A stretch of 64,000 nucleotides of DNA from Mycolicibacterium rufum (GCF_022374875.2 NZ_CP092427.2:2418001-2482000), one strand, 5' to 3'; shown: positions 42,924 to 51,710, numbered from the stretch's first letter. A program made the numbers and translations. Notes: generated from the letters alone by a model not told the origin.

Positions 42924-43418
42924 TCAGGACAGAGTCTTGAGGAACGCGATCGGGTAGACCTCACCCTCCGCGGGAAGGGGTTCGGCGAGCCGGGTGTATC
43001 CGAGTGAGTCGTAGAGCGCCTCGGCCTCGGGTTGGCGGTCGCCCGTGGTCAGGTAGACCCGCGAGTATCCGCGCGCACCGATCTCGGTTTCCAGTCGCTG
43101 CACCAGCGCGTGGGCGTAGCCGCGGCGTCGGTGCGCGCTGTCGGTCCAGATGCGTTTGAGCTCGGCGGTGTCGGCGTCGAAGCGGCGGAAGGCGCCGCCG
43201 GTGACAGGCCGTCCGTCGAGGAGCCCGATCAGCAGGCCGCCGCCGGGCGGTTCGAACTCGACGGCGGGGTAGCCGCGCAGCCATGCGTGCACCCGGTCAC
43301 GCATGCCGCCGTAGCGCTCGGCGTACTCGACGGCGAGTTCATCGATCAAGGGCACGGCGAGCGGATCGTCCTGGCCGACGGCCACGAACGACAACTCACC
43401 GAGGGCCGACACGGGCAT
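42924..43418 (-). CDS. GNAT-family N-acetyltransferase
   Basis: This is a 164-residue acetyltransferase. The acetyl-CoA loop is IWTDSAHRRRGYAHALVQRLE (R-x-x-G-x-A type), and the C-terminal part YDSLGYTRLAEP is typical of GNAT folds. A GTG directly before the ATG at 43418 is in frame and could also be used. Substrate unknown. Confidence 0.83.
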   Translation of the reverse strand: MPVSALGELSFVAVGQDDPLAVPLIDELAVEYAERYGGMRDRVHAWLRGYPAVEFEPPGGGLLIGLLDGRPVTGGAFRRFDADTAELKRIWTDSAHRRRGYAHALVQRLETEIGARGYSRVYLTTGDRQPEAEALYDSLGYTRLAEPLPAEGEVYPIAFLKTLS

Positions 43419-43430
43419 CACCCTTCTGTC

Positions 43431-43874
43431 TCACGCAGACAGGCGCCGGGCGAGCACCGTCACCAATTGGTCCGCGGTGACCGCCCAGCCGTGATCGTGG
43501 TCGTCGAAACCCTCGGCGGGCAGCAGCGAGTGTTCGATGGACATCAGGGTCTCGTCGTCGCCGTGCGGCTCGAAGGCCACCTCCACGATGCTCGTCGCCG
43601 TAGGGTCGGCCCAGCCGGAGTGGCTCCAGGTGAAGCGCAGTCGGCGGGGGCGGTCGATGTCGAGGAACTGTCCGGTGATCAGCACAAGGCTGCCGGAGTC
43701 GTCGACGTCGAACCGCACCCGTCCGCCGACGTGGGCTTCGATGGTGACGGCGACGCACCGCGACGGCCGGGGACACATCCACTCGGCGAGGGCGTCGGGG
43801 TCGAGCCACTCGTCGAACACCACCTCAGGTATGGCGGGCAGGACGCGGCGCACCCGCACCACGGGGTCGGTCAT
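43431..43874 (-). CDS. SRPBCC / AHSA1-like domain protein
   Basis: This is a 147-residue START-like protein of the Aha1 C-terminal-homology type. Typical segments are VVFDEWLDPDALAEWM near the N-terminus, GGRVRFDVDDSGSLVLITGQFLDIDRPRRLRFTWSHSGW (in the middle) and GWAVTADQLVTVLA at the end. Such proteins bind hydrophobic ligands. Its ATG overlaps the arsR stop as ATGA; arsR-SRPBCC pairs are common in actinobacteria, where the regulator controls the pair. Confidence 0.83.
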   Translation of the reverse strand: MTDPVVRVRRVLPAIPEVVFDEWLDPDALAEWMCPRPSRCVAVTIEAHVGGRVRFDVDDSGSLVLITGQFLDIDRPRRLRFTWSHSGWADPTATSIVEVAFEPHGDDETLMSIEHSLLPAEGFDDHDHGWAVTADQLVTVLARRLSA

Positions 43875-44203
43875 CGCGTCTTCGCCTTCCGGCGCAGGCG
43901 TTCTGAGAGGGCGTCGGCGCGGGTGGACCAGAAGTCGCTCTGCTCGTCGATCCACTGACGCGCGGGCGACAGACCGTCGGGCCGCAGCGACAGCCAGTGT
44001 TCGCGGCCGCGGACCTCGCGGCGCACCAGGCCGGCGGACTCGAGAACGCCGACGTGGCGGGACACACCGGCGAAGCTCATGGGTAGGGGCGCGGCCAGGT
44101 CGGAGATGCGTGCGTCGCCGTCGCGCAGTACCTCCAGCAGTCGCCGGCGGGTCGGATCGGCGAGCGCGGCGTACGTGCGGTCGAGCGACGAATCTTCAAC
44201 CAT
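43871..44203 (-). CDS. ArsR-family transcriptional regulator
   Basis: This is a 110-residue winged-helix repressor (LADPTRRRLLEVL, then ISDLAAPLPMSFAGVSRHVGVLESAGLV as the recognition region, and REVRGREHWLSL as the wing). No metal-binding ELCVC motif is present, so it is not a classical arsenic sensor. It is divergent from the DUF899 gene, and an inverted repeat lies between. Start ATG at 44203 chosen over a slightly longer frame. Confidence 0.85.
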   Translation of the reverse strand: MVEDSSLDRTYAALADPTRRRLLEVLRDGDARISDLAAPLPMSFAGVSRHVGVLESAGLVRREVRGREHWLSLRPDGLSPARQWIDEQSDFWSTRADALSERLRRKAKTR

Positions 44204-44242
44204 CTTGTTGACTATAGCGGGGCGGGGTGGTGTGCTGAACAT

Positions 44243-44258
44243 TCAACAGATGTGTTGA
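44243..44258. promoter_or_regulatory. Inverted-repeat operator between arsR and DUF899 gene
   Basis: TCAACA-GATG-TGTTGA is a perfect inverted repeat 23 bases before the DUF899 start and 39 bases from the arsR start. It resembles the repeat at 25784-25798 before the EthA-like gene. It is the natural binding site for the ArsR protein (inference). Confidence 0.68.
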
Positions 44259-44281
44259 GTATTTGACGGAAAGGAGCCGAG

Positions 44282-44965
44282 ATGGAGCCCCGCATCGTGG
44301 CGGCGCAGGAGTGGGAGACCGCTCGGGCCGAGATGCTGGTCGAGGAGAAGGAATTCACGCGGGCACGTGACGCGCTGGCGGCGAAGCGTCGCCGGATGCC
44401 GTGGACGCCGGTGTCCAAGACCTACCGGTTCGAGGGTCCCGACGGACCGGCCACACTGCTCGACCTGTTCGCCGGACGTCGTCAGCTGATCGTTTACCGG
44501 GCGTTCATGGATCCCGGGGTCGGCGGCTGGCCGGACCACGGTTGCGTCGGGTGCTCGCTGATGGCCGACCACATCGGCAACCTCGGCCATCTCCATGCCC
44601 GGGACACCACGCTCGTCTACGTGTCCCGCGGCCCACAGGCCGACATCGCGCGGATCAAGGAGCGGATGGGCTGGAACATGCCGTGGTACAGCATGATTCC
44701 CAGCGAGGACGGCATGTTCGATGTCGACTTCGGCGTCGACGAATGGCACGGCACCAATGCGTTCATCCGCCGCCCCGGCGCAGAGTCCGACGAGATCTTC
44801 CGGACCTACTTCGTCGACAACCGCGGCGACGAGGCCTTCGTGAACACCTGGAACTTCCTTGACATCACCGCTCTGGGCCGACAGGAGACGTGGGAGGACT
44901 CGCCGCCGGGATACCCGCAGACGGCGCCGTATCAGTGGTGGAGGCATCACGATCGGTACTCCTGA
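44282..44965 (+). CDS. DUF899 thioredoxin-like protein
   Basis: This is a 227-residue DUF899 protein. The N-terminal helix has EWETARAEMLVEEKEFTRARDALAAKRRRMPW, written here only as the EKEFTRARDALAA core, followed by a thioredoxin-like fold with CVGCS (CxxC) in WPDHGCVGCSLMADH, LVYVSRGP and WNMPWYSM. The family is common near ArsR and SRPBCC genes. AAGGAG precedes the ATG. Reaction unknown, perhaps redox. Confidence 0.85.
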   Translation: MEPRIVAAQEWETARAEMLVEEKEFTRARDALAAKRRRMPWTPVSKTYRFEGPDGPATLLDLFAGRRQLIVYRAFMDPGVGGWPDHGCVGCSLMADHIGNLGHLHARDTTLVYVSRGPQADIARIKERMGWNMPWYSMIPSEDGMFDVDFGVDEWHGTNAFIRRPGAESDEIFRTYFVDNRGDEAFVNTWNFLDITALGRQETWEDSPPGYPQTAPYQWWRHHDRYS

Positions 44966-45951
44966 CTAGAAGGGTGGTGGGTCGTCGCCGTAGTCGGGTG
45001 TGCTCGGCGTCGTGTCCGGTGGTGGGGTCTGCCGGGTGGCGTCGGTGTGTGCGGTGGATTCGTGGTGGCGTTGGAGGGCGTTGAGTTCGCGTTCGCGGCG
45101 GATGTAGGCGGCACGGTTCTGGTCGCGGGTGTGTCGGCGGGTGGGCATCAGCTGGTTCCGTCGCGGGTGGCGCGGCGGTGTGGGGTGGGCGGTCTGGGGT
45201 GGCGGTGGTGTGGTGGTGTTCCAGGTGGGGAACAGCAGGGTCGAGAACGGTGTGGTGGTGTAGGTGTGGCCCGTCGGGGTGCTCAGATGCACGGTGCCGT
45301 CGGCGCTTTGGGTGTCGGTGAAGCCTTCCCAGAACGTCTTCACCAAATGGTGTTGGCGGCAATAACACTTGGTGTTCGACGGGTGGGTTAGCCCGTAGGG
45401 GTAGGGGTTGGTGTGGTCGATGTCGGCGTATTCGGCGGGCCGGTCGCAGCCGGGGAAGCGGCAGGTCAGATCGCGGGAGCGGACGAAGCGGTCCAGCGCG
45501 GCGGAGGGGCGGTAGCCGTCGACGACCGTCAGCGCGGCCGGGTCGGTGGTGAAGCGGACGGTGGCGCCGTGGGCGATCAACTCGGCCAGCAGCGGCGCGG
45601 GCACGACCGCGAGCCCGAAACCGGGAATCACCCCGACCGGGCGACCCGCGGGAATGGGCCTGGGCTTGGCCGTGTCGGCGGGACCGGGGTTTGCCGCCGG
45701 GTCTGAAGAGGGTTGCCCGACAGCCTTTTCCGGCTCCGGCTCCGGTGTCGAAGCGATGGCGGGCTCCGGCTGCGGTTCCGGTGTGGGTGTCGGCTCCGGC
45801 TTGGCCTTGGGCTTTGAAGTGGGCGCGGGTTCGCCGTGGAGTTGGGGGTCGGGGGTGGCGTCGAGGGCGTGGGGGTCGGCGATCACGGTGATGGTGACAC
45901 TGGAGGCGCGTCGGTCATCGATCTGCGCGGCCGGGCAGCCCGGGTTGTCAC
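44966..45951 (-). pseudogene. HNH endonuclease (DUF222/13E12 type), 3' fragment
   Basis: This is the C-terminal part of an HNH protein cut by an insertion element. Reading continues from NPGCPAAQIDDRRAS through a Pro/Glu/Lys-rich linker (PEPTPTPEPQPEPA) to the HNH nuclease: LTCRFPGCDRPAEYADIDHTN and CYCRQHHLVKTFW. The zinc cysteines and the HNH histidines are intact. The matching 5' part is at 48941-49678. Removing 2997 bases (IS plus one target copy) restores a 571-codon frame. An internal GTG at 45886 could still allow the linker and nuclease domain to be made alone. Confidence 0.88.
45944..45951. repeat. 8-bp target-site duplication, left copy
   Basis: GTTGTCAC at the left border of the IS256-family element; the identical right copy is at 48941-48948. 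Eight bases is the usual duplication for this family, and both copies encode the same Cys-Asp-Asn codons of the broken gene. Confidence 0.9.
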
Positions 45952-45986
45952 GGGCTTGTCAAGATTTCTGTGTATGTGGCGGTGGT

Positions 45987-46518
45987 CTACAGGTAGGGGT
46001 TGATGCGTTCGGGGTAGTTCAGGACGAGGGATCCGAGTGCTTGTTTCCAGCCGTTGGTGCGGGCTCCTTCGACGAGGCGGGTGTGGCGGGAGCGGTCTCC
46101 GGTGGCGAGGGGGTCGTCGATGTATCTCTGGCGTTCTCGGGCGCGTTTGTCTTCGATGTTGCAGATCGCCAGCCACAGCAGTTTGACCGCGGCGGCGTCG
46201 TTAGGGAAGTGTCCGCGGTTTTTGATGATCTTGCGCAGTTGATAGTTCAGCGATTCGATCGCGTTGGTGGTGTAGATGATCCGCCGCAGCTCCGGCGGGA
46301 ACGCCAGGAACGGGATGAACCGCTCCCACGCGTTACGCCACGCGATCACTGTCGTCGGGTTTGACTGTCCTAGAGTGGAATTGGCGAACTCTTCGAACGC
46401 TTCGGTCGCGGCGTCGACGGTCGGGGCGGTGTAGACGGTTTTCAATGCCGCGGCGATCGCCTTGCGCTGACCATAGGAGACGAACCGCATCGAGTTGCGG
46501 ATCAGATGCACCACGCAG
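45987..46518 (-). pseudogene. IS256-family transposase, 3' fragment
   Basis: This is the C-terminal part of a Mutator-type (IS256) DDE transposase: CVVHLIRNSMRFVSYGQRKAIA, then RNAWERFIPFLAFP with the catalytic Glu, and TTNAIESLNYQLRKIIKNRGHFPND, which is typical of the family. It is cut off from its start by the IS110 element. Joining it to 48070-48904 across the CT core gives ...TTVQT-CVVHLIRN... in frame and a 454-residue enzyme. Confidence 0.9.
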
Positions 46519-46603
46519 ACTCCCGCTGTCAACCTTTCATCGTGGACGTGTTTGGTCGCCGCGACTGACTCGGTTTGCTCAGCGCGGTCGTGGGGAGGGC
46601 GGA

Positions 46604-47824
46604 CTATGCCGCGGTGGTGCGGTGGTGGATGACCGGGTCGTAGAGGGTGTGATCGTGCCAGCAGCGCCACAGAATGCGGCACCAGCGCGCACCCAGGCCA
46701 CGCAGAGCGCGGTGGTGTGGTTGGCCGGCGGCGCGGGCGTGTTCGTAGATGTCGGCCGACCATGGGTCCTCACGGACGGCGACGAACATCCACCAGTCGA
46801 TGGCGTGGCGCATTCGCCGGTTGGCGGCGTAGCGGAACCTCACCTGACGGGTGCGCCCGGAGGCCTTGGTGACCGGAGCCAAGCCGGTCTCGGCCAACAA
46901 CGACGGCGCCGATGGGAAACGGCTGCGCTGTTCACCCATTTCGGAGATTAATACGCCGGCGGTGACGGGACCGATACCAGGGAAGCTGGTGAAGATCGGA
47001 GTGTCCGGGTGCATGTCGAGCAACTCGCCCAGCCGCTTGTCGTGGGCTCGCAGGTGAGTGTTGAGTAGCGCGAGCTGTTCTGTGAATGCTTTGGCCGCCA
47101 ACGCTTTACCGGCGACGGTTCCTTCACTGGCCGACAACAGATGAGGCTGCATCCGGGCGATGAGCGTCTCAGGTTTCTGCCGGCCACTGTAGCCGTGTCG
47201 GCCGGTGAATCCACCCATTCGTCTCGTCGTGACCCTGCTCGCCTGCGCGGGAGTGGGAAAGGTCCGGATGAACGCCAGGGTGATGTCACGGTCCAACGAG
47301 GAGAACAGGTGCAAAGGTGCGGGGTGGTAGGCCTCCAAGATCGACCGCAGCCGATTTTCGGTATCCACCTGCATATCCAGGATGCGCTGACGATCCCGGC
47401 TGACCGCGATCAGCTCGGCCAATACCGGCGACGCAACAGCCAACGGCCGCCACTGGGCATATTGGTGACGCAACGTGTCGGCCAAAACGTAGGCATCGAA
47501 CTCGTCGGACTTGGCCGCCGCCATCCGATACCGTTCACGTGCACGCGCCGAGATCTTCGGTGACACGCAATAGATTTCAGCGCTACAGTGCTGTTGCAGA
47601 TGCTCGACAAGCAAGCCCTCGGCGCGTTCGATGGCGATACGCACCGAGCCAGTCAGTGAGGCGATCACCTCGACCAATATCGTCAAACCGTCGACGGTGT
47701 GCGCGATCTTTCGGCTGAGAAGCTGCCCGCCGCGGTCGTCGAGGACGCAGAGGTAATGGGAGCGTCCGCCCCAATCAATGCCGCACCAGAAACGACTTGC
47801 ACCGTCCGGACTATCCTGATTCAT
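46604..47824 (-). CDS. IS110-family DEDD transposase (Tnp)
   Basis: This is a 406-residue RuvC-like DEDD recombinase. The N-terminal domain has WCGIDWGGRSHYLCVLD (first Asp, residue 17), AIERAEG and KSDEFDAYVLADTLRH (last acidic cluster). The C-terminal Tnp20 domain has SFPGIGPVTAGVLISEMG and ETGLAPVTKASGRTRQVRFRYAANRRMRHAI, where Ser in ASG is the expected nucleophile. The frame is open back into the IS256 gene, giving a false 766-residue fusion; the true start is the ATG at 47824. All key residues are kept, so the element may be active. Confidence 0.9.
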   Translation of the reverse strand: MNQDSPDGASRFWCGIDWGGRSHYLCVLDDRGGQLLSRKIAHTVDGLTILVEVIASLTGSVRIAIERAEGLLVEHLQQHCSAEIYCVSPKISARARERYRMAAAKSDEFDAYVLADTLRHQYAQWRPLAVASPVLAELIAVSRDRQRILDMQVDTENRLRSILEAYHPAPLHLFSSLDRDITLAFIRTFPTPAQASRVTTRRMGGFTGRHGYSGRQKPETLIARMQPHLLSASEGTVAGKALAAKAFTEQLALLNTHLRAHDKRLGELLDMHPDTPIFTSFPGIGPVTAGVLISEMGEQRSRFPSAPSLLAETGLAPVTKASGRTRQVRFRYAANRRMRHAIDWWMFVAVREDPWSADIYEHARAAGQPHHRALRGLGARWCRILWRCWHDHTLYDPVIHHRTTAA

Positions 47825-48069
47825 TGCAGTCAGATCCCCTTCGATCCGAAGATTCACGCTGCAATGTGCGGGGCGTGCCCGGAACCTCATCTCGGCACTC
47901 GCCGCTGATACCGGTGGTGCTGCTCTCGCTGGCCGGTCCAAGCCCCGCAGCCACCACGGGCGGACAGGTCTGCATGTGGACCTCGAAGGTGACGCGTTTG
48001 CACAGGTCCTGCCCGTGGTGGTGCAGGTGAACGCCGAGACCATCCCGGCCCACCCATTGTTAATAGATG
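47825..48069 (-). ncRNA. Candidate bridge RNA in the IS110 left end
   Basis: The region upstream of the transposase has no gene. It holds an 11-bp perfect stem (47951-47961 CCACCACGGGC pairing with 48011-48021) that closes a 49-base loop. In that loop, 47966-47974 reads AGGTCTGCA, identical to the flank plus core at 48070-48078 (AG core then GTCTGCA). On the RNA strand this is TGCAGACCT, that is the left target half followed by CT. This fits a target-binding loop with its guide. Exact RNA ends are not known, and the donor-binding loop was not resolved by eye. Confidence 0.65.
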
Positions 48070-48904
48070 AGGTCTGCACCGTGGTCTGCGGCCAGGTCGC
48101 CTCGACGGCTTCGGCGAAACCGGTCAGCCCGTCGGTGCATACGATCAGGATGTCCTTGACGCCACGGTTGGCCAGCTCGGCGCATACCCCGGCCCAGAAC
48201 TTCGCCCCCTCATGGGCGGTCACCCAGATCCCCAGCACGTGCCGGATCCCGTCGAGATCGACACCGACGGCGATGTGGGCGGCTCGGTTCTTGACCTGGT
48301 GACCGTCGCGGATCTTGATGACCAGAGCGTCGAGGTAAACGATCGGATACAGCTCCTCAAGGGGGCGTTTCTGCCACTGGGTGACCTCCTCGAGCACCGC
48401 GTCGGTGATCCGCGAGATCGTGTCGTGGGACAGCTCGGTGCCGATCGTGGTGGCCAGATGATGCTGGATATCGCGGATCGTCATCCCGCCGGCGTAGAGC
48501 GAAATGATCATGTCGTCCAGACCGCCCAGGCGCCGCGAGCCCTTCGGGACCAGGGTCGGGGTGAAGCTGCCGTCCCGGTCGCGCGGGATCGCCAACCCCA
48601 CGTCGCCGACCTCGCTGGCGACCGTCTTGGGCGTGAACCCGTTGCGAGCATTGGGCAGCTCACGCCCTACGGGATCACCCTTGTCGTATCCGAGGTGATC
48701 GGTCAGCTCAGCAGCCAACCCGCGCTCGAGCACCGCTTTGACCATCTCGGGCAGAAACCCACCCTGACCGGTCAACTGCAGCTGGCCCGCATCGATCTTG
48801 GCCAGCACGTCATCGAGAACACCTGCGGACTTCAACGCCTCTACGGCATCAGCCCCCGACATCGGCTCGTCAGTGGTCACATCCATCGATACTGCTCCAT
48901 CCAT
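48070..48904 (-). pseudogene. IS256-family transposase, 5' fragment
   Basis: This is the N-terminal part of the IS256 transposase, starting MDGAVSMDVTTDEP (a second ATG six codons in is also possible). It contains GGFLPEMVKAVLERGLAAELTDHLGYDKGD split by eye into its usual blocks, ELPNARNGFTPKTV, YLDALVIKIRDG (first catalytic Asp) and ILIVCTDGLTGFAEAVEATWP (second Asp). It stops where the IS110 element enters, after TTVQT. Some translation could continue into the IS110 left end, since that frame stays open. Confidence 0.9.
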
Positions 48905-48940
48905 CAGCAGCCACAGCTACACAAACCATCTGACACGCTC

Positions 48941-49678
48941 GTTGTCACAGCGGCAGGCCAGCACGAAGGATCCGGCACCCAGCGCGCCGAGCGCGTCGGC
49001 GCGGCGCTGATCGACGGTGCGGGGATCGTCGTCGCACACCCCGTGCACCATCGCCGCCAACCGGTGGGCCAGCACCGCGGCATCCGGGGTGGCGAGCTTG
49101 CCGAACACGCTGCTCAGGCCGGTGCGGTCATCGCGGTCACCGATGGTCAACGAGCGGCCCTGCATCCCGGTGCGCAGCCGGCGCACCGCATCGGGGTCGT
49201 AGCGTGCGATCCCCCCATCGATGGCGGCTTCGAGCTTCTTCTGCGACAGCACCCCCCACCGATGGACGGCCTCGACGAACACCGCGTCGAGGCGGGCCCA
49301 GGTGGCCGGGTCGACGACCAGGGCGGCGCGGAACACGATCGTGGTGACCAGGGTGATCGGGACCTGCCCGGCGGCCAGCAGGGCGCCCAGGCGGGGGTAG
49401 CGGTCGCGCAGCGCCAGCGCCAGGTCCATCTGCCCGGAGGCCCGCCCGGAACTGATGGTCAACGCGCACCCGATCTCCGCGGCCGCGGCGTCCCAGTCAG
49501 AACAGGCCCACCGGGACCGGTCCGGGCGGCGGCGGCGTTCCCAGAACTCGGCGATCGCGGCCAGCTTCACCGCCTCGGCCCGCGCGGCCGCCGCCGCGCA
49601 CCCGGTCACCAGGTCGACCAGACCAGCGGCATCGACAGCACGCAACGACCCCACTTCCGGGACCGACGCTTCGCTCAT
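48941..49678 (-). pseudogene. HNH endonuclease (DUF222/13E12 type), 5' fragment
   Basis: This is the N-terminal DUF222 part of the broken HNH gene, starting MSEASVPEVGSLRAVDAAGL and running to VLACRCDN, where the IS256-family element enters. The frame then continues five codons into the IS terminus (ERVRWF..) and stops. It includes the right target duplication (48941-48948). 13E12-type proteins are repeated in mycobacterial genomes; their biological role is not well established. Confidence 0.88.
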
Positions 49679-49820
49679 ACGTTCGATAGTAGTTGCGTCA
49701 CCGCAGCTCACCAGGCACAGACTTCAGTCCTGTGGATAACCCCGACATCGTCGAAAGAGTTGTGGATAGATCCCCACGAAGGTCGGCAGGCGGGTATAGG
49801 ACAGGGGCTTCCGCCCAAAA

Positions 49821-49836
49821 CTTGACACGTGTAAAG
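49821..49836. promoter_or_regulatory. Palindromic operator before the SDR gene
   Basis: CTTGACACGTGTAAAG has a perfect 8-bp core ACACGTGT and matching CTT/AAG ends (14 of 16 positions symmetric). It ends 9 bases before the SDR start. Its TTGACA may double as a -35-like element. The regulator is not known; the TetR at 51707 is one candidate. Confidence 0.55.
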
Positions 49837-49845
49837 TTCGGCCGC

Positions 49846-50709
49846 ATGGACAACATCCGCGGTAAGACCATCGCCATCACCGGGGCGGCACGAGGCATCG
49901 GCTACGCCACCGCCACGGCCTTGCTCCAGCACGGCGCCCGCGTCGTCATCGGTGACCGCGACGTGGCCCTGCAGGAATCCTCGGTCGCCAAGCTGTCGAA
50001 CCTCGGACCGGTGTCGGGCTACCCGCTGGACGTCACCGACCGCGAGTCGTTCGCCACCTTCCTCGACAAGGCCCGCACCGACGGTGGCGGCCACATCGAC
50101 GTACTCATCAACAACGCCGGCGTCATGCCGATCGGGCCCTTCCTCGAGCAGTCCGAGCAGTCGATCCGGTCGTCGATCGAGGTCAACCTCTACGGCGTCA
50201 TCGCAGGCTGCCAACTCGCCCTGCCCGACATGATCGCCCGCCGGCGCGGCCACATCATCAACATCGCGTCGCTGTCCGGCGTGATCCCGGTGCCCGGGCA
50301 GGTCGTCTACGTCGGCGCGAAGTTCGGCGTGGTCGGACTGTCCGCCGCGCTGGCCGACGAGGTCGCCCCGCACGGTGTGCACGTGTCCGTCGTGATGCCG
50401 CCGTTCACCAACACCGAGCTGATCTCCGGCACGAAGGAAACCCCGGGCACCAAACCCGTTGAGCCCGAGGACATCGCGGCCGCCATCGTCAAGACGCTGA
50501 ACAAGCCGAAGACCCACGTCTCGGTACCGCCGTTCCTGCGGTTCACCGCGCAGGCCGCCCAGATGCTCGGCCCGCGGGGACGCCGCTGGATGAACCGGAA
50601 GCTGGGTCTGGACAACGTCTTCCTCGAATACGACACCACCAAGCGGCAGAGTTACGAGCAGCGCGCGCAGGCGGCACTCGGCGTCGTCGAAGGCGCCGAG
50701 AAGAACTAA
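49846..50709 (+). CDS. Short-chain dehydrogenase/reductase
   Basis: This is a 287-residue classical SDR with cofactor motif TGAARGIGYATA near residue 12, NNAGVMP, catalytic Ser in INIASLSGVIPVPG, and YVGAKFG (Tyr, Lys). It should oxidise or reduce an alcohol/ketone with NAD(P). ATG at 49846 chosen because RGKTIAITGAA directly follows. The C-terminal extension (LRFTAQAAQMLGPRGRRWMNRKLGLD) is common in mycobacterial SDRs. The stop overlaps the convergent Lrp gene by 4 bases. Confidence 0.88.
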   Translation: MDNIRGKTIAITGAARGIGYATATALLQHGARVVIGDRDVALQESSVAKLSNLGPVSGYPLDVTDRESFATFLDKARTDGGGHIDVLINNAGVMPIGPFLEQSEQSIRSSIEVNLYGVIAGCQLALPDMIARRRGHIINIASLSGVIPVPGQVVYVGAKFGVVGLSAALADEVAPHGVHVSVVMPPFTNTELISGTKETPGTKPVEPEDIAAAIVKTLNKPKTHVSVPPFLRFTAQAAQMLGPRGRRWMNRKLGLDNVFLEYDTTKRQSYEQRAQAALGVVEGAEKN

Positions 50710-51176
50710 CCGTCCCCCTCGGGAGGCAGCAGCGGCCTCGGCGGGAGCGGCGAGGAGTAGACGACGCTGGTGGTCACGCTGCCGAGCGCGCCGATCCTGC
50801 CGCTGAGCCGTTCGAGGTGCTTCATGTCGGTCGCGACGACCTTCATGATGAAGCAGTCGTCCCCGGTGACGTGGTGAGCTTCCGTGACTTCCGGGAGGTC
50901 GGCGAGGAGCCGGTGCAGCGGCTCGTACTTGCTGCTCGGGTAGCGCAGCCGCAGGAAGGCCAGGATGGAGAATCCGAGCCGTTCGGGATCGACGTGAGCG
51001 CCGTAGCCACTGATCACTCCGGCTTCTTCGAGCCGACGCACGCGATCGGCAGCGGCGCTGTGGCTCATGGTGATCTGCCGGGCCAACTCCGCGATGCTCT
51101 GCCGGCCGTTGGCCTGCAGCGCCTGCAGAATTTCGGTGTCGACCTTGTCCAGCCGAAACGGGAGATTCGCGGCCAT
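50706..51176 (-). CDS. Lrp/AsnC-family transcriptional regulator
   Basis: This is a 156-residue regulator with an N-terminal helix-turn-helix (LDKVDTEILQALQANGRQSIAELARQITMS, in shorter form TEILQALQANGRQS) and a C-terminal RAM ligand domain (VTEAHHVTGDDCFIMKVVATD). It is divergent from the rhodanese gene at 51270, which it may control. Lrp proteins usually sense amino acids. Its frame is open far upstream but homology begins at the ATG at 51176. Confidence 0.87.
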   Translation of the reverse strand: MAANLPFRLDKVDTEILQALQANGRQSIAELARQITMSHSAAADRVRRLEEAGVISGYGAHVDPERLGFSILAFLRLRYPSSKYEPLHRLLADLPEVTEAHHVTGDDCFIMKVVATDMKHLERLSGRIGALGSVTTSVVYSSPLPPRPLLPPEGDG

Positions 51177-51269
51177 AGCGTCAGATTGCCACGAAAAGGC
51201 CGCCCGGACACCGACAACGGCGCGATCCTGCCCTGGTGAGCGCACGGCAGCGTGATTATCGTTTCGCCC

Positions 51270-51710
51270 ATGGCAGAGACCATCCCGACGGAACTTCTCG
51301 TGGCTCACTTCGCCGGCAAACTCGCCGTCGAGACCGACGCGTCCGATGTGCACGCCAACCAGGAGAACGGCGTGCCTTTCGTGCTCGTCGACTCCCGCGG
51401 CAGAAGCGCCTGGAACCAGGGCCGTATCGCGGGTTCTGTGCACATGCCCACCGCAGAGATCGCCGCACGGGCGACCCGGGAGATTCCCCGGGACGTGCCC
51501 GTCGTGACGTACTGCTGGGGTCCGGGCTGCAACGGTTCGACCCGCGCCGCACTGGAATTCGCGACACTCGGCTACCAGGTCAAGGAGATGATCGGCGGCT
51601 TCGAATACTGGGCCCGCGAAGGCTATCCCGTCGAGAACGACCACGGCCGGATCGTGCGCGCCAAGGATCCGCTGACCGCACCGGTGGACGCCGTCACCTG
51701 TGACTGCTAG
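51270..51710 (+). CDS. Rhodanese-like sulfurtransferase
   Basis: This is a 146-residue single rhodanese domain. Conserved parts are FVLVDSRGRSAWNQGRIAGSVHMP and the active loop VTYCWGPGCNGSTRAA, where the first Cys should carry the persulfide. It ends with a second pair of cysteines (TCDC). ATG at 51270 gives MAETIPTELL. It is divergent from the Lrp gene (93-base gap) and overlaps the convergent tetR by 4 bases. Confidence 0.83.
   Translation: MAETIPTELLVAHFAGKLAVETDASDVHANQENGVPFVLVDSRGRSAWNQGRIAGSVHMPTAEIAARATREIPRDVPVVTYCWGPGCNGSTRAALEFATLGYQVKEMIGGFEYWAREGYPVENDHGRIVRAKDPLTAPVDAVTCDC

Larger units (their letters stand above)
46519..48071 (-). mobile_element. IS110-family insertion sequence (bridge-RNA type)
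   Basis: This is a 1553-bp element inserted in the IS256-family transposase gene. On the minus strand the junctions read cagac-CT-catc at the left end and ggagt-CT-gcgtgg at the right end; the empty site would be cagac-CT-gcgtgg. A CT dinucleotide shared by both ends and the target is what is known for IS621-like IS110 elements. No terminal inverted repeats are visible. It contains one DEDD transposase gene, a 247-base non-coding left end and a short right end (about 85 bases). Confidence 0.9.
45952..48940 (-). mobile_element. IS256-family insertion sequence, interrupted by an IS110-family element
   Basis: The element spans 2989 bases, of which 1553 belong to the nested IS110 element, leaving a 1436-bp IS256-type element. 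Imperfect terminal repeats are GGGCTTGTCAAG.. (45952-45974) and the complement of ..CTGACACGCTC (48918-48940), with 15 of 23 positions matching without gaps. An 8-bp duplication flanks it. It lies inside the HNH endonuclease gene. Confidence 0.9.

Noticed and set aside
46604..48904. A 766-residue open frame on the minus strand that looks like an IS256-IS110 fusion transposase
   Set aside because: It is two genes: the IS110 element entered the IS256 gene and its left end happens to be open in the same frame. Known domains stop at TTVQT and restart at the IS110 ATG (47824).
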